Part shown: one piece after another, positions 8,239-17,908 of the stretch
How the letters are laid out: each line of letters begins with the position of its first letter
How positions within the stretch are numbered: the first letter of the stretch is position 1
From: Brachybacterium halotolerans
Lineage (GTDB): Bacteria > Actinomycetota > Actinomycetes > Actinomycetales > Dermabacteraceae
Direction: 5' to 3'
DNA length: 64,000 bases
Assembly (NCBI RefSeq): GCF_016623465.1
Contig: NZ_JAEDAJ010000005.1
Span: forward strand, 1 to 64,000
The notes under the pieces: generated by a model
The model's database searches: none
Seen by the model: the letters and a program-made list of their open reading frames with translations, nothing else
What the model was told of the DNA's origin: nothing
Position numbers and translations under genes: made by a program

Positions 8239-9141
8239 ATGACTGCGATCACGCGACGCATCGGCTCCCTGTCCGTCTCGGCCATCGGCTACGGGGCGAT
8301 GCCCCTGTCTTACGGCCGCCAGAACCCGCCCACGCATGACGAAGCGATCGCGACGATCCATGCGGCGCTCGACGCGGGCATCACGCTTATCGACACCGCC
8401 GACATGTACGCCCCCAGCTGGGACACGATGGGCCACAACGAGGAGCTCGTGGCCGAGGGTGTGCGCACCTGGTCCGGCGATGCGCGGAAGGTCGTCATCG
8501 CCTCCAAGGGCGGCATCGTGCGCGGCCCGGGGAAGGACGGTCAGGAGGAGTCCAAGGGGCGCGACGGCTCGCTCGCCTACCTGCGCTCGGCGCTCGAGAA
8601 GACTCTCGCGAACCTCGGCCAGGACTCCGTGGATCTGTACTACTGGCACCGCCCCGACCGCTCCATCCGCTATGCGGAGGGCGTCGAGGCTCTCGCGACA
8701 CTGCAGCAGGAGGGGCTGATCCGCGAGGTCGGCATCTCCAACGCCAACGTCGAGGAGATCGACGTGGCGCTCGATGTGCTGGGTGCGGGGAACCTCGCGG
8801 CGGTGCAGAACCAGTTCAGCCCGACGTACTTCCACACGAGCCTCGGCGAGCTGCGCCGCTGCCGGGAGATCGGCGCCGCGTTCGTGCCCTGGGGCCCGCT
8901 GGGCGGTGCGGGCGGCGGCGCGGCGGCCGTCGGCGAGAAGTTCCCGCAGATCGCCCGTGTCGCCGAGGCCCATGACGTGAGCCCGCAGCGCGTGGTGCTC
9001 GCCTGGGAGCTGAGCCTGGGCCCGCACGTGGTGCCGATCCCCGGTGCGGCGCGTCCCGCCTCCGTCATCGACTCGGCGCAGGCGCCGTCCCTCCAGCTGA
9101 CCACCGCGGAGGTCGAGGATCTGAACTCGATCCTGGGCTGA
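8239..9141 (+). CDS. Aldo/keto reductase
   Basis: 300-residue NADPH-dependent aldo/keto reductase reducing a carbonyl substrate. The catalytic tetrad residues are visible: Asp and Tyr in DTADMY (near residue 50), Lys in IASKGG and His in YYWHRPD; GISNANVEEI and the C-terminal VPIPGAARP segment bind cofactor. The frame is open much further upstream, but ATG 8239 is chosen because protein homology starts here and a TACCCT box ends 6 bases before it (8227-8232) with no Shine-Dalgarno, the pattern of a leaderless transcript. Separate from the LacI gene by a hairpin. Confidence 0.92.
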   Translation: MTAITRRIGSLSVSAIGYGAMPLSYGRQNPPTHDEAIATIHAALDAGITLIDTADMYAPSWDTMGHNEELVAEGVRTWSGDARKVVIASKGGIVRGPGKDGQEESKGRDGSLAYLRSALEKTLANLGQDSVDLYYWHRPDRSIRYAEGVEALATLQQEGLIREVGISNANVEEIDVALDVLGAGNLAAVQNQFSPTYFHTSLGELRRCREIGAAFVPWGPLGGAGGGAAAVGEKFPQIARVAEAHDVSPQRVVLAWELSLGPHVVPIPGAARPASVIDSAQAPSLQLTTAEVEDLNSILG

Positions 9142-9210
9142 GCGGAGGCGCAGGCGCAGGCACGGGCACGCGCGCGGGTCGAGGTCCGTGCTCGCATCGA
9201 GGCTCGTGGC

Positions 9211-9231
9211 CCGGGCCGGATCCCGGTCCGG
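9211..9231. terminator. Bidirectional hairpin between convergent genes
   Basis: Nine-base GC-only arms (9211-9219 and 9223-9231) with one wobble pair around a 3-base loop lie between the convergent aldo/keto reductase and P-loop kinase genes. Position and shape fit a terminator serving both. Confidence 0.5.
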
Positions 9232-9253
9232 ACCTGCGGCGCCGACGGGCTCG

Positions 9254-9964
9254 TCAGCTCGCGCGGACCACGAGGTCGGCGCGTGCCCTCGTCGCCGCGA
9301 CGAGGCGCGCGTTCGCCTCGTCGGGGCCGAGAGACCAGGCGCGCGCGGCCTCGGGAGACTTCCCGAACGCTTCGTGGCGGGCGATGAGCCGCTCGTGGCG
9401 CACGTCCTCGTCCGTCTCGACGAACCAGCGGGCGTCGAGCATCGCGCCCAACGGGGCGAACGGCCCCTCGGTCATCAGCAGGTAGTTGCCCTCGGTGATC
9501 ACGAGCGGGATCTCGCCGGGCACCTCGATCGCCCCGGCGAGGGGCTGCTCGAGGTCGCGCTCGAACATCGGCGCCCACACCGGCGGATCCTCAGGACGAG
9601 CGGTGCGCAGCCGCTGCAGGAGGGCGACGTACCCGGCGGCGTCGAAGGTGTCCGGGGCGCCCTTGCGATCCAGTCTCCCCAGACGCTCGAGGGCGACGTC
9701 GGCCAGGTGGAATCCGTCCATCGGGACCACGACGCAGCTGCCCGTGGGCAGCTCCTCGGCCAGCAGCGCGGTCAGCGTGCTCTTGCCGGCGCCCGGTGCG
9801 CCCGCGATGCCGAGGAGGCGGCGCCCGCCGCTGCGTCGCGCCTGGTCGAGCAGCACGCGTGCGGCCTGCACGGCCTGCGACTCGGGGACGACGACGGGCG
9901 CGTCGTCGGCCGCTCGCTCTCGGACGCCGGGTGCCGCGTCGGTGGATGCCGCGGGCTCAGACAT
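9254..9964 (-). CDS. P-loop nucleoside/uridine kinase-like protein
   Basis: 236-residue P-loop phosphotransferase related to the uridine kinase/pantothenate kinase/phosphoribulokinase group (YggC/FrcK-like). It has Walker A GAPGAGKST (Lys61), the PMDGFHL substrate-side motif, ITEGNYLL for Walker B and a DVRHERLIARH lid. The phosphorylated substrate (nucleoside or sugar) cannot be fixed from sequence. Its ATG overlaps the end of the helicase gene by 8 bases, so it is translated from the same mRNA as the AddAB-like pair; whether the link is functional is unknown. Confidence 0.8.
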   Translation of the reverse strand: MSEPAASTDAAPGVRERAADDAPVVVPESQAVQAARVLLDQARRSGGRRLLGIAGAPGAGKSTLTALLAEELPTGSCVVVPMDGFHLADVALERLGRLDRKGAPDTFDAAGYVALLQRLRTARPEDPPVWAPMFERDLEQPLAGAIEVPGEIPLVITEGNYLLMTEGPFAPLGAMLDARWFVETDEDVRHERLIARHEAFGKSPEAARAWSLGPDEANARLVAATRARADLVVRAS

Positions 9965-12900
9965 GCGCCCTGCCCTGCGCGGGATCGGTGGCCGGCTCCG
10001 CCCCGAGAGCAGGCGCCGCCTTCGACGTCTGCTCGCGCAGCGTCACCTCGAGGACCTCACCGCGCAGGGGCAGGTGGATGAGGATGCGCGCGGGGGCGCC
10101 GCCCGTGGCCTCGAGCGCGGCCGCGTATGTCGCCATCTGGCCCAGGTAGTGCTCGCGCACGTGGCCTACGGGGTCGGAGCCGGGATAGGTCTTGTGGTCC
10201 ACGAGCACGCGGGAGCCGTCGGGCAGTGCCAGGAGGGCGTCGATCCAGCCCTCCATGACCTGCTCCTCCTCGTTCCACCAGGCGATCGGCTGCTCGGTGA
10301 GCACGCGGGCCCCGGGGAACTCGGCGGCGAGGAACTCCTGCCAGGCGCGGCCGGCGGCCAGCAGGGTCTCGGCGCCGACGGCGCGCGAGACGGCCCAGCG
10401 CTCGACGAGCCGCAGCGCCGCCTGCTCCTGCAGGGCGGGCGTGAGCTGTGCGAGCGGGAGGGCGAGGAAGGCATGGACGGCCTCGCCCACGCGGTTCCAG
10501 TCCCGCCCGCCGCCGCTGACCAGCGCGGCGCCGATGCTCCGGGGCGGGTGCACGGTGCCCAGTGACTCGTCGGAGGCGACGCCAGAGGCCTGGAAGCGGG
10601 CGGACGTGCCCGCGCCCGGGCCCTCGTCCCCGGCGCGGGGGCCGAGGGGCAGATCGGTCGCGGCCAGCGGACTGCGCGAGCCGCTGCGGGAGGAGGCACC
10701 GTCACTCTCAGCGGCTCCGTCGATCGCGGTGGTGCGCACGCGCGCGGGCAGGTCGCCGTGGCCGGAGACGTGGACCGTGTCGGTCCCGGCCTCCCAGGTG
10801 AGCAGAGGGGCGTCGCCGTCCACGAGCGCATCGAGAGCCGATCCGGTGCCGTCGCCGCTCAGCACGGTGACGTCGGCCGCGCGGGTGAGGGCCACGTACT
10901 GCAGACGGCCGGCCTCCTCGCGCTCCTTGCGGGCCGCGCGCCGGGGATGCTCGGCCTCGGCGAGCAGCTCCTGCAGCGGTGCGTAGCCGTCGAGCACACG
11001 CGGCCAGTAGCGCAGGGAGCGGCCGTCGAGGGGCCGCAGCGCGTCGAGCTCCGGGGCGGGGACCACGAACACGCCACCGGTGTGGGCGCGTTCGGTCGCC
11101 TTCGGCGGGAGCATCACGACCACGCGCGACCACTCGAGCCCCTTCGCGCCGTGGATGGTGCCGACCCACACGGTGTCGGGGATGCCGGTGAGGTCGGGGC
11201 CCGCATCGGTCTCGTCGAGCACGGCCCGGAGCCCGGTGAGGGTGATGGGCACCGAGGCCGAGCGCGCCTGGTCCGCATAGTCGGCAGCGAGGCGCCGCAG
11301 CGCGTCCAGGGTGCGCAGGCGCTGCTCGGGCAGGGGCCAGGAGCGCAGCCGCTCCGTCAGGTCGAGGGCGTCGATGACCGCGGCGATCATCTCCACGGGG
11401 CTGAGCGCGATGCAGTCCTCGCGCAGGGCGCGCAGCCCGGTCAGGACATCGGCCTCCCACCACGACTGCAGCACAGCGCGGCGGCCCTCGCGGTCCCTCG
11501 GCGCGGTGAGGTCGCCGAACCAGTTCTCATGCGCCGGATGGTCGGGCAGCAGGTCCACGAGCTCGGTGAGCGCGAGGGAGTCGGAGACGTCGAGGGTGAC
11601 CGCGAGAGCGGCCCGCACCAGCCGCCCCTCCCGGGTGCCGAGGATCGGGCCGCCCTGGCCGGAGGCGGGGACGCCCCGCGCCTGCAGGGAGGAGACGACC
11701 TGGGCGGCCTGCGCGTTGCTGCGCACGAGGACCGCGATGTCGCCGGGACCGACCTCGTCCTCGGCGAGCATGCGCACCACGCCGTCGGCGATCGCGGCAG
11801 CGTGCTCGGAGGCGCTCTTGTGCCGGCTGCTGAAGGCGGGGACCCAGGCCTCGATCCGGCCGTCGGTCCGGCCGGCCTCGGCCCGGCGCGCCGCGGCCCC
11901 GGGGGCGGCGGTGAGGACCACGCGCTCGCGCGGCAGGTCGGGGAAGATCTGCGGGAAGACGGCGCTGACGAGGTCGAGGACCTGCTCCTGGGAGCGCCAC
12001 GAATGCTCGAGATCGCGGATGGTCCCCTCGCCGAGCTCGGTGACGCCCTCGCTCACCGCTTCGAGCACGCCGCGCATGAGGTCGGGGTCGGCGTCGCGGA
12101 AGCCGTAGATGGCCTGCTTGGGGTCGCCGACCCAGATCAGGTCCTCGATCTGGCGGCCCAGCTCGAGGAACAGGGCGAGCTGGATCGGGGAGGTGTCCTG
12201 GAACTCGTCGACCGCGAGCAGGCGGAAGCGGGCGCCGATCGCGTAGCGGGCGCGCTCGCTCGTGCGCAGCAGGTGCAGGGCGAGCCCCTCCTGGTCGATG
12301 AAGTCCATGAGGGCGAGCTCGTTCTTGAACTGCGCGTAGGCCTCGAGGGAGTCCGCGGCGGTGGTGACGACCAGCTCGATGAGCCCGCGGATGTCGCGCT
12401 GCATGACGGGATGCGCGGGCAGCTCCTCGGCGATCTCGAGGGCGAGCCCAACGAGGGCCGTGTCCACGTCCTTGCTGTACACGTACTTGCCGCCGCCCTC
12501 GGGGTCGGCGGCCTTGCCGGCGGCGACGCGGGCGAGCTTCGCCCAGGCCGACCAGGGGGTGCGCGCGCCCTGCCCGAGGGTGCGGCGCAGCTGGCGCAGG
12601 GTCTCGAGCCTCTTGGCGATGACGCCGGCGCTCTTCTGCTCCTGCGGCGTCCCGCCGGAGGCGCCGTCGACCTCGGCCTGGAGCCCGTCGAGCACGGTGT
12701 CGAGACGGCCGAGCCAGGCGCGGCGACGATCCTCGGTGCCGGGCTCGGGCAGCGCCGCGGCGCGGAAGTCGTCCCAGGAGGCGTCGGCGCTCCGGCGCAG
12801 CTGGTCGGCGTCCACGTCGTTGGTGCGCGCGCGGGAGGCGAGGTCCCGCACGTGATCGCGCCAGAACGAGGACGGGGCGAACGGGTTGGCGGCGCTCTTC

Positions 12901-13307
12901 TCGCCGTCGTGCTCGGTGCGCGCGAGCAGGTCGCTCGCACGGTCGCCCGCGCGGGCGACGGCTTCGTCGATCGCGGCGTCGAAGGCCGCGGAGGCACGGT
13001 CCTGGTCGAGAACCTGCACGTCGGGCGAGATCCCGGCATCGAGGGCGAACTCGCGCACGAGCTCTCCCGCCACGGCGTTGACGGTGCCGATCAGGGCGCT
13101 GTCGATGCCGCGGGCGGCCTCGGTCTGCTCGCGCTCGAGGAGCGTGCGGCGCACGCGATCGGAGAGCTCGTCGGCCGCCTTGACCGTGAAGGTGGTGGCG
13201 ATGAGCTGGGAGGGCTCGAGGCCAGCGCCCATCCTGTCGGCGATCTCCTGGGTCAGCGTGTGGGTCTTCCCGGAGCCGGCGGAGGCGTTGATCAGGGTGA
13301 AGCTCAT
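9957..13307 (-). CDS. AddA-like UvrD-family helicase-nuclease
   Basis: 1116-residue SF1A helicase with a C-terminal RecB-type nuclease, expected to unwind and trim DNA ends for recombination repair. Seen in order: Walker A NASAGSGKTHT (Lys14), DEFQDTSPIQ (Walker B), VGDPKQAIYGFRDAD, HSWRSQEQV, GTIHGAKGLEW, YVALTRAADVTVL, then the nuclease motifs MEGWIDALL, VDHKTYPG and QMATYAAAL. Start ATG 13307 overlaps the stop of the AddB-like gene by one base (TGATG), indicating coupled translation. The frame stays open far upstream of this ATG, but only inside the neighbouring gene. The ordering B-A and a partner lacking an N-terminal ATP site differ from textbook AddAB or the mycobacterial AdnAB. Confidence 0.88.
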   Translation of the reverse strand: MSFTLINASAGSGKTHTLTQEIADRMGAGLEPSQLIATTFTVKAADELSDRVRRTLLEREQTEAARGIDSALIGTVNAVAGELVREFALDAGISPDVQVLDQDRASAAFDAAIDEAVARAGDRASDLLARTEHDGEKSAANPFAPSSFWRDHVRDLASRARTNDVDADQLRRSADASWDDFRAAALPEPGTEDRRRAWLGRLDTVLDGLQAEVDGASGGTPQEQKSAGVIAKRLETLRQLRRTLGQGARTPWSAWAKLARVAAGKAADPEGGGKYVYSKDVDTALVGLALEIAEELPAHPVMQRDIRGLIELVVTTAADSLEAYAQFKNELALMDFIDQEGLALHLLRTSERARYAIGARFRLLAVDEFQDTSPIQLALFLELGRQIEDLIWVGDPKQAIYGFRDADPDLMRGVLEAVSEGVTELGEGTIRDLEHSWRSQEQVLDLVSAVFPQIFPDLPRERVVLTAAPGAAARRAEAGRTDGRIEAWVPAFSSRHKSASEHAAAIADGVVRMLAEDEVGPGDIAVLVRSNAQAAQVVSSLQARGVPASGQGGPILGTREGRLVRAALAVTLDVSDSLALTELVDLLPDHPAHENWFGDLTAPRDREGRRAVLQSWWEADVLTGLRALREDCIALSPVEMIAAVIDALDLTERLRSWPLPEQRLRTLDALRRLAADYADQARSASVPITLTGLRAVLDETDAGPDLTGIPDTVWVGTIHGAKGLEWSRVVVMLPPKATERAHTGGVFVVPAPELDALRPLDGRSLRYWPRVLDGYAPLQELLAEAEHPRRAARKEREEAGRLQYVALTRAADVTVLSGDGTGSALDALVDGDAPLLTWEAGTDTVHVSGHGDLPARVRTTAIDGAAESDGASSRSGSRSPLAATDLPLGPRAGDEGPGAGTSARFQASGVASDESLGTVHPPRSIGAALVSGGGRDWNRVGEAVHAFLALPLAQLTPALQEQAALRLVERWAVSRAVGAETLLAAGRAWQEFLAAEFPGARVLTEQPIAWWNEEEQVMEGWIDALLALPDGSRVLVDHKTYPGSDPVGHVREHYLGQMATYAAALEATGGAPARILIHLPLRGEVLEVTLREQTSKAAPALGAEPATDPAQGRAHV

Positions 13308-16222
13308 CAGTTCCCTCCCGTGAGCAGGCACAGCTGGGCGTAGTCGCCGCGGGCGCAGTGGTCCTCGACGAGGATGCCTCCCTCGGCGCGGGCGAGGTCG
13401 CGCTGTGCGGCCACGGCCTTCTGGCGCGGCCTGTACTCGGCGTCGGCGGGGATGCCTGCGGCCTCGAGCAGCTGCTGGCAGCCCAGGGCGACCGTGCCGC
13501 CGGCGATCTCGTCGAGCCGCTGCTGCACGCCCTCGACGAGTCGGCGCCAGGCGTCGGCCACGTCCATCGGGGTGCGGCGGTGGGCGTCGAGGGAGCGGTT
13601 CGCGCTCACGAACTCCCCGCTGCGCAGCAGGAAGTAGCCGACGTCGGCCGGATGATCGGCGTCGGCCAGTGAGTCCGGGTCCTCGGCGAGCGACCAGGCG
13701 TAGGAGGCGAGCTGGATGGCCTCGCCGGTGTCGAAGAGGTCGCCGTAGCGGGTGCGGGAGAAGGACCATTTGAGGTCGATGACGGTGGGGTGGCCCTCCG
13801 CGTCCTGCGCGTCGAGGTCGCGGCTGCCGCCGAACACCACCTCGTGGGGCCCTCGGGCCAGCCGGAGAGTCAGCGGCCGGGAGAACTCGGACTCGGTGCC
13901 GGTGACCCGGAGACCGGCGTCCGCGAGCCCGGCGAAGAGTTCGCGCAGGCTGCGCACTGCCCGGTCGCGGACCTCGGTGCGCTCGAAGGCGCGCCCGGGC
14001 AGGTCCAGCTCGGAGGCCAGCTGGGGGACGAGGGCGTCGAACACCTCGCCGATGCGCCCGGGGTCCGGCGGTTCGAGGGACGCGCCGCCGAGCCCGGGGT
14101 CCATGCGCTCGTCCACCAGGGTCTCGACGACCGCGTGGACGAGGGTGCCGATCATCCGGGGGCCGGTAGGCAGGGAGGCGACCTGCGCGGGGCGGATCCC
14201 CAGGGCGTACTCGAGCAGCCAGCGGTGCGGGCACTCCAGGAGGGCCTGAGCCTGTGTGAAGGACATGCGCTCGGGCAGGAGGTGGTCCAGGCGGTGCCCC
14301 GCGCTGCGGGACGTGAGCTGCTGCGAGGACAGTTTCTGCAGATCGGGCGTGCGCAGGGGCAGGCTGCGACCGGCGAGGGACCAGGTGGTCCCGTCGACGA
14401 GCTGCGCGGGCGTGAGGCGGTCCTTCGCCGACCGCCCGGCCGCGGACTCGAGGTGTGTCAGCAGACCGCTGGGGGTCGGCTCCTTCTCGAGACGGCGCCC
14501 GGGGAGCACGGCGATCAGGCGGCTCGCGCCGCGCAGCGCCCGCAGGGCGGCGCCGACGTGCAGTGCGGACTCCTGCGCCGGCGGCAGCAGGCGGGCGCCG
14601 AACTCCTCGAGCGTCTGCACCTCGTCCGGGTCCCAGAGCATCGGGGAGGGCAGAGCATCCTCGGCGGGGCCCCACCACAGCACGGTGCCGCCCTCGGCGT
14701 GCAGCTGCGCGGGTCGGGTCGTGACCGCCCACGGGGCGACCTCCGCGCGGGCGAGCGGGGAGCGGCCTGCGCCGCCGCAGGCGTCGATGACCTGCTGCAG
14801 GGTGCGGCGGCTCAGCGGGGCGCCCGGACCGAGCATCCCGAGGACCTCGCGCAGCGCCGTGACCTGCGCGAGGCTTGCGAGCAGGTCCCCCTCGCCGCGG
14901 GCGACGGCGCGCAGGCGCTCGGTGAGCAGGTCGAGGCGCCCGGCGATCGCGCCGGGGAGCAGGCCGTCGGCGGGCAGCGGGTCGCGGACCAGTCGATCGA
15001 TGCCGCGCGCGGCCTCGAGCGCCCGACGCTCCCGGTCACGGCTCTCCGCGGGGGCCGACGCCGACTTCTCCTCGAGTCTCGCGAGGGCCTCGCGCCACGC
15101 CGGTCCGATGCCGGGTTCGCGGGTGAGGGCGCGCAGCAGCTCCCGGCGGACGGGGGCCGGGACCAGTCCGATCGGCTCGTCGTCCCGGTGCATGCCCGGG
15201 AGCACCCGCAGGTCCAGCAGCGCCGCGAGCTGGTGGACGTCCACAGGGGCGGTCGCGACGTCGAGGAACAGCCCGAGCACCTGGTGATGGGCGCGGTCGG
15301 TGGACGGCTCGACGGCGCCGAGAGCGGGCATGCCCCGACGATGCAGGGCACGGTCCAGCACGGTGGTGTCGGTCGTCGCGAGGACGCTCAGCGGAACCTG
15401 GTCGGACCCGGTCGGATCGGGGCCCGCGGGGGCGGAGAGGAACCGAGCGGCGACGTCCGCCGCGCTCCACTCGTCCAGGCACTGGACGACCTCGAGGTCC
15501 GGGGCATGCTGCGGCCCGGTGCCCGCATGGCGCAGGCGCACCCCGGCGGCGTCGAGCAGCTCGAACAGCCGCGGCCACAGGCCGGGCAGCGCGGTCGGGT
15601 ACTCCGCGAGCGTGATGGCGTCGATCCCGAGCGGCCACGTGACGCCCAGGGAGTCGAGCTCGACGAGGGTGGCGATGACGTCCCGGAGATCATCGGCCGG
15701 CCCGGGGGAGAGGGATGCCGGGCGGCCGCCGTCGCCGCAGGTCCCGGGCATGCCGACCACTGCACGGTGTTCGAGGTCCCGCACCGCGGCGAGCCGTGCG
15801 GGCAGTCCATGGACGGGATCCGGCGCGTTCCAGCCGGCCTCGATGCTCGCGTCGCGCAGTCGCAGGAGATGGGCGGCGGTGCTCCAGGGGTCGACGGCGA
15901 AGGAGCGCTCCGGCCAGAACTCCTCGGTGTCATCTCGGGTGGCGCTGCGCTGGACTCCGCCTGCGCCTGCGCCCTCCCGCTCAGCGATGATGTCGCCGAT
16001 CAGGCGCATGGTCTGCGCGATGCGCACGGCCTGCTCGACGGGCGGGTGCGTGAGTGCGAGGCGCCCCTGCAGCAGGGCCACGAGGCCGCGCGGGCCCAGG
16101 CGCGCGTCCGGTGCGGCGTCGTTCTCGCCCGCCGGGTCGTCGGTCGACGTGCTCCGTGCGCGATGCGCGGATGCGCTCGCCCAGTCCGCGCCGTCGGCCG
16201 TCCATCCGAACTCGATCTCCAT
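13307..16222 (-). CDS. AddB-like PD-(D/E)XK nuclease subunit
   Basis: 971-residue partner of the helicase gene below it. The C-terminal third is a PD-(D/E)XK nuclease: LLECPHRWLLEYALG (Cys664), then VIDLKWSF with Asp816 and Lys818. The tail CARGDYAQLC (Cys956, Cys965) aligns with the C-x2-C-x5-C end of AddB iron-sulfur nucleases, but the middle cysteine is Gly959, so one of four expected cluster ligands is missing. The N-terminal part has FGWTADG, LGPRGLVALLQG and DPWSTAAHLLRLRD, with no Walker A motif anywhere. ATG 16222 is preferred over GTG 16228 because AAGGAGG directly abuts the GTG but is well spaced from the ATG. First gene of a three-gene operon. Confidence 0.82.
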   Translation of the reverse strand: MEIEFGWTADGADWASASAHRARSTSTDDPAGENDAAPDARLGPRGLVALLQGRLALTHPPVEQAVRIAQTMRLIGDIIAEREGAGAGGVQRSATRDDTEEFWPERSFAVDPWSTAAHLLRLRDASIEAGWNAPDPVHGLPARLAAVRDLEHRAVVGMPGTCGDGGRPASLSPGPADDLRDVIATLVELDSLGVTWPLGIDAITLAEYPTALPGLWPRLFELLDAAGVRLRHAGTGPQHAPDLEVVQCLDEWSAADVAARFLSAPAGPDPTGSDQVPLSVLATTDTTVLDRALHRRGMPALGAVEPSTDRAHHQVLGLFLDVATAPVDVHQLAALLDLRVLPGMHRDDEPIGLVPAPVRRELLRALTREPGIGPAWREALARLEEKSASAPAESRDRERRALEAARGIDRLVRDPLPADGLLPGAIAGRLDLLTERLRAVARGEGDLLASLAQVTALREVLGMLGPGAPLSRRTLQQVIDACGGAGRSPLARAEVAPWAVTTRPAQLHAEGGTVLWWGPAEDALPSPMLWDPDEVQTLEEFGARLLPPAQESALHVGAALRALRGASRLIAVLPGRRLEKEPTPSGLLTHLESAAGRSAKDRLTPAQLVDGTTWSLAGRSLPLRTPDLQKLSSQQLTSRSAGHRLDHLLPERMSFTQAQALLECPHRWLLEYALGIRPAQVASLPTGPRMIGTLVHAVVETLVDERMDPGLGGASLEPPDPGRIGEVFDALVPQLASELDLPGRAFERTEVRDRAVRSLRELFAGLADAGLRVTGTESEFSRPLTLRLARGPHEVVFGGSRDLDAQDAEGHPTVIDLKWSFSRTRYGDLFDTGEAIQLASYAWSLAEDPDSLADADHPADVGYFLLRSGEFVSANRSLDAHRRTPMDVADAWRRLVEGVQQRLDEIAGGTVALGCQQLLEAAGIPADAEYRPRQKAVAAQRDLARAEGGILVEDHCARGDYAQLCLLTGGN

Positions 16223-16345
16223 GTGCACCTCCTTCCGCTCACACAGTAGGGGAGCAGGACGACATCCCGCGCCACGATGTGCATGGACGGGATGTGGGGA
16301 GGACCGGTGAACCGTCCTGCGGGCTCGGCGACCGCTTCCGGGCCC

Positions 16346-17908
16346 TCACAGTCGCGCGAACTCCCGCACCCAGCTCGCCTCGGAGCGAGGGGTGCGCCCG
16401 GGCACCAGGCGGCCGTCCTCGACGTACCCCTCCTCACGGCCCGTGAGCGCCGTGACCAGCAGTTCCCGGTGCCGGGACAGCTCCTCGGCGTGGGCGGGGT
16501 CCGACGCGAGGTCGGTGAGCTCGTGCGGGTCCGCCGCGAGGTCGAAGAGCTGCTCGTGGCAGTCGCCGGAGAACCAGATGTACTTGAACCTCGGGGTGCG
16601 GATCCACTGCATCGAATGGTGGCCGAGGGAGCCGATCACGTGCTCGCCGTGCAGGTGGTCGCGCACGGGCTCGGCGGTGTCGGTGCCGGGGCGGGCGTCG
16701 GCATCGGCATCGGAGTCGACCTCGGCCCCGCACCGCAGCGCCGGGAGCAGGCTCTGCCCGTCGATGCCCTCGGGGATCGCGACGCCGGCGAGGTCGAGCA
16801 GGGTGGGCATGACATCCCTCAGCTCGACGATCTCGTCGACGGCGCGCGGCGCAGCCCCGTCCTCGCGCAGGGCGGCGGGCACGTGCAGCAGGAAGGGGAT
16901 GTGTGCGGATCCCTCGTAGGCGACGGACTTGCGGTACATGTCGTGGTCGCCGAGCATCTCGCCGTGGTCGGAGACGAAGGCGATCGCCGTGGTCTCCAGC
17001 AGTCCGAGATCGCTGAGGTTCTCCATGAGTCTGTTGATCTGCAGGTCGATGAACTCGATGCTCCCGAAGTATCCGGCGCGCACGTCCTGGTGCACCGACT
17101 CCTTGCGCGCGCCGAACTCGGCCTCCACCTCGTGGTCCCGGCGGAAGCGGTCGAAGCGGGAGACCCATGCGCCCATCGGCCTTCGCACCTGCGGGCGCGA
17201 GCGGTACTTCTCCCACAGCCAGCCGGGCGGGTCGAAGGGCGCGTGCGGCCGATGGAACCCCATGTAGAGGAAGAACGGGCGCGTCGGATCCCGTCGCTGG
17301 AGGAATCGGAAGGACTCGTCGGCCACCCAGCGGGTGGGGTGCAGCCGCTCCTCGCGCTCCCACGGTCGCGCGGTCATCGCGTTGCAGCCGATCCCCGTGT
17401 CCTGGTAGTCGGCGCGCGGATCACCGGTCGCCCGGCGCAGCCAATCGACGTAGTCGTCGATCGCGCCCGACGGGCCGGACGAGAGCCTGCGCGAGGTGTG
17501 CAGGAAGCCGTCGTGCAGGAGGACGTCGTCGAAGCCGCATCGCGCGCGCTCTGGGAAGACGTGCATCTTCCCCACGCCGTAGGTCTGGTAGCCGGCATCG
17601 TGCAGGGCGGAGGGGAGGGTCGTGGGATACGCGGCGGGGAAGTCGATCCCCTCGCGGTACCCGTAACGGCCGTGCGCCTCCTGGCTCTTGCCCGTCAGCA
17701 GCGCGACCCGCGCGGGAACGCACGTGGGGGTCGCCGAGTAGGCCTTGGTGAAGCGGAAGCCTCCGCGCGCGAGCTGATCGAGGTACGGGGTGTCGATGTG
17801 CTCGTTGCCGCTGATCCCCAGCGCGTCGGCGCGCATCTGGTCGACGCAGACCAGGATCAGGTTGGGTCGGGAGAGGGGCGCGGTCGGCTCGATGGACGAC
17901 GGTGTCAT
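16346..17908 (-). CDS. Type I sulfatase
   Basis: 520-residue arylsulfatase-family hydrolase removing sulfate esters. The signature CVPAR (Cys63 to Arg67) fits CxPxR, in which the cysteine is converted to formylglycine by a dedicated enzyme. Metal ligands appear at Asp23 (CVDQMRADAL) and in the later FVSDHGEMLGDHDMY segment; GVGKMHV and MGFHRPHAPFDPP are also typical. No signal peptide is visible, so it looks cytoplasmic. ATG 17908 overlaps the stop of a truncated acetyltransferase reading frame by ATGA, so the two were once coupled. Substrate is unknown; no formylglycine-generating enzyme is in the window. Confidence 0.9.
   Translation of the reverse strand: MTPSSIEPTAPLSRPNLILVCVDQMRADALGISGNEHIDTPYLDQLARGGFRFTKAYSATPTCVPARVALLTGKSQEAHGRYGYREGIDFPAAYPTTLPSALHDAGYQTYGVGKMHVFPERARCGFDDVLLHDGFLHTSRRLSSGPSGAIDDYVDWLRRATGDPRADYQDTGIGCNAMTARPWEREERLHPTRWVADESFRFLQRRDPTRPFFLYMGFHRPHAPFDPPGWLWEKYRSRPQVRRPMGAWVSRFDRFRRDHEVEAEFGARKESVHQDVRAGYFGSIEFIDLQINRLMENLSDLGLLETTAIAFVSDHGEMLGDHDMYRKSVAYEGSAHIPFLLHVPAALREDGAAPRAVDEIVELRDVMPTLLDLAGVAIPEGIDGQSLLPALRCGAEVDSDADADARPGTDTAEPVRDHLHGEHVIGSLGHHSMQWIRTPRFKYIWFSGDCHEQLFDLAADPHELTDLASDPAHAEELSRHRELLVTALTGREEGYVEDGRLVPGRTPRSEASWVREFARL

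Noticed and set aside
10758..13343. Long open frame opposite the AddA-like helicase gene
   Set aside because: Its product is Gly/Arg/Glu-rich with no domain, and the opposite strand encodes clear helicase motifs; long antisense frames are expected at this GC content.
13308..14732. N-terminal extension of the helicase frame
   Set aside because: The extra 475 residues are Arg/Pro/Ala-rich and lie inside the AddB-like gene; the real start with the Walker A motif is ATG 13307.
13790..16249. Long plus-strand frame opposite the AddB-like gene
   Set aside because: Same reason: compositional shadow of a well-supported nuclease gene.
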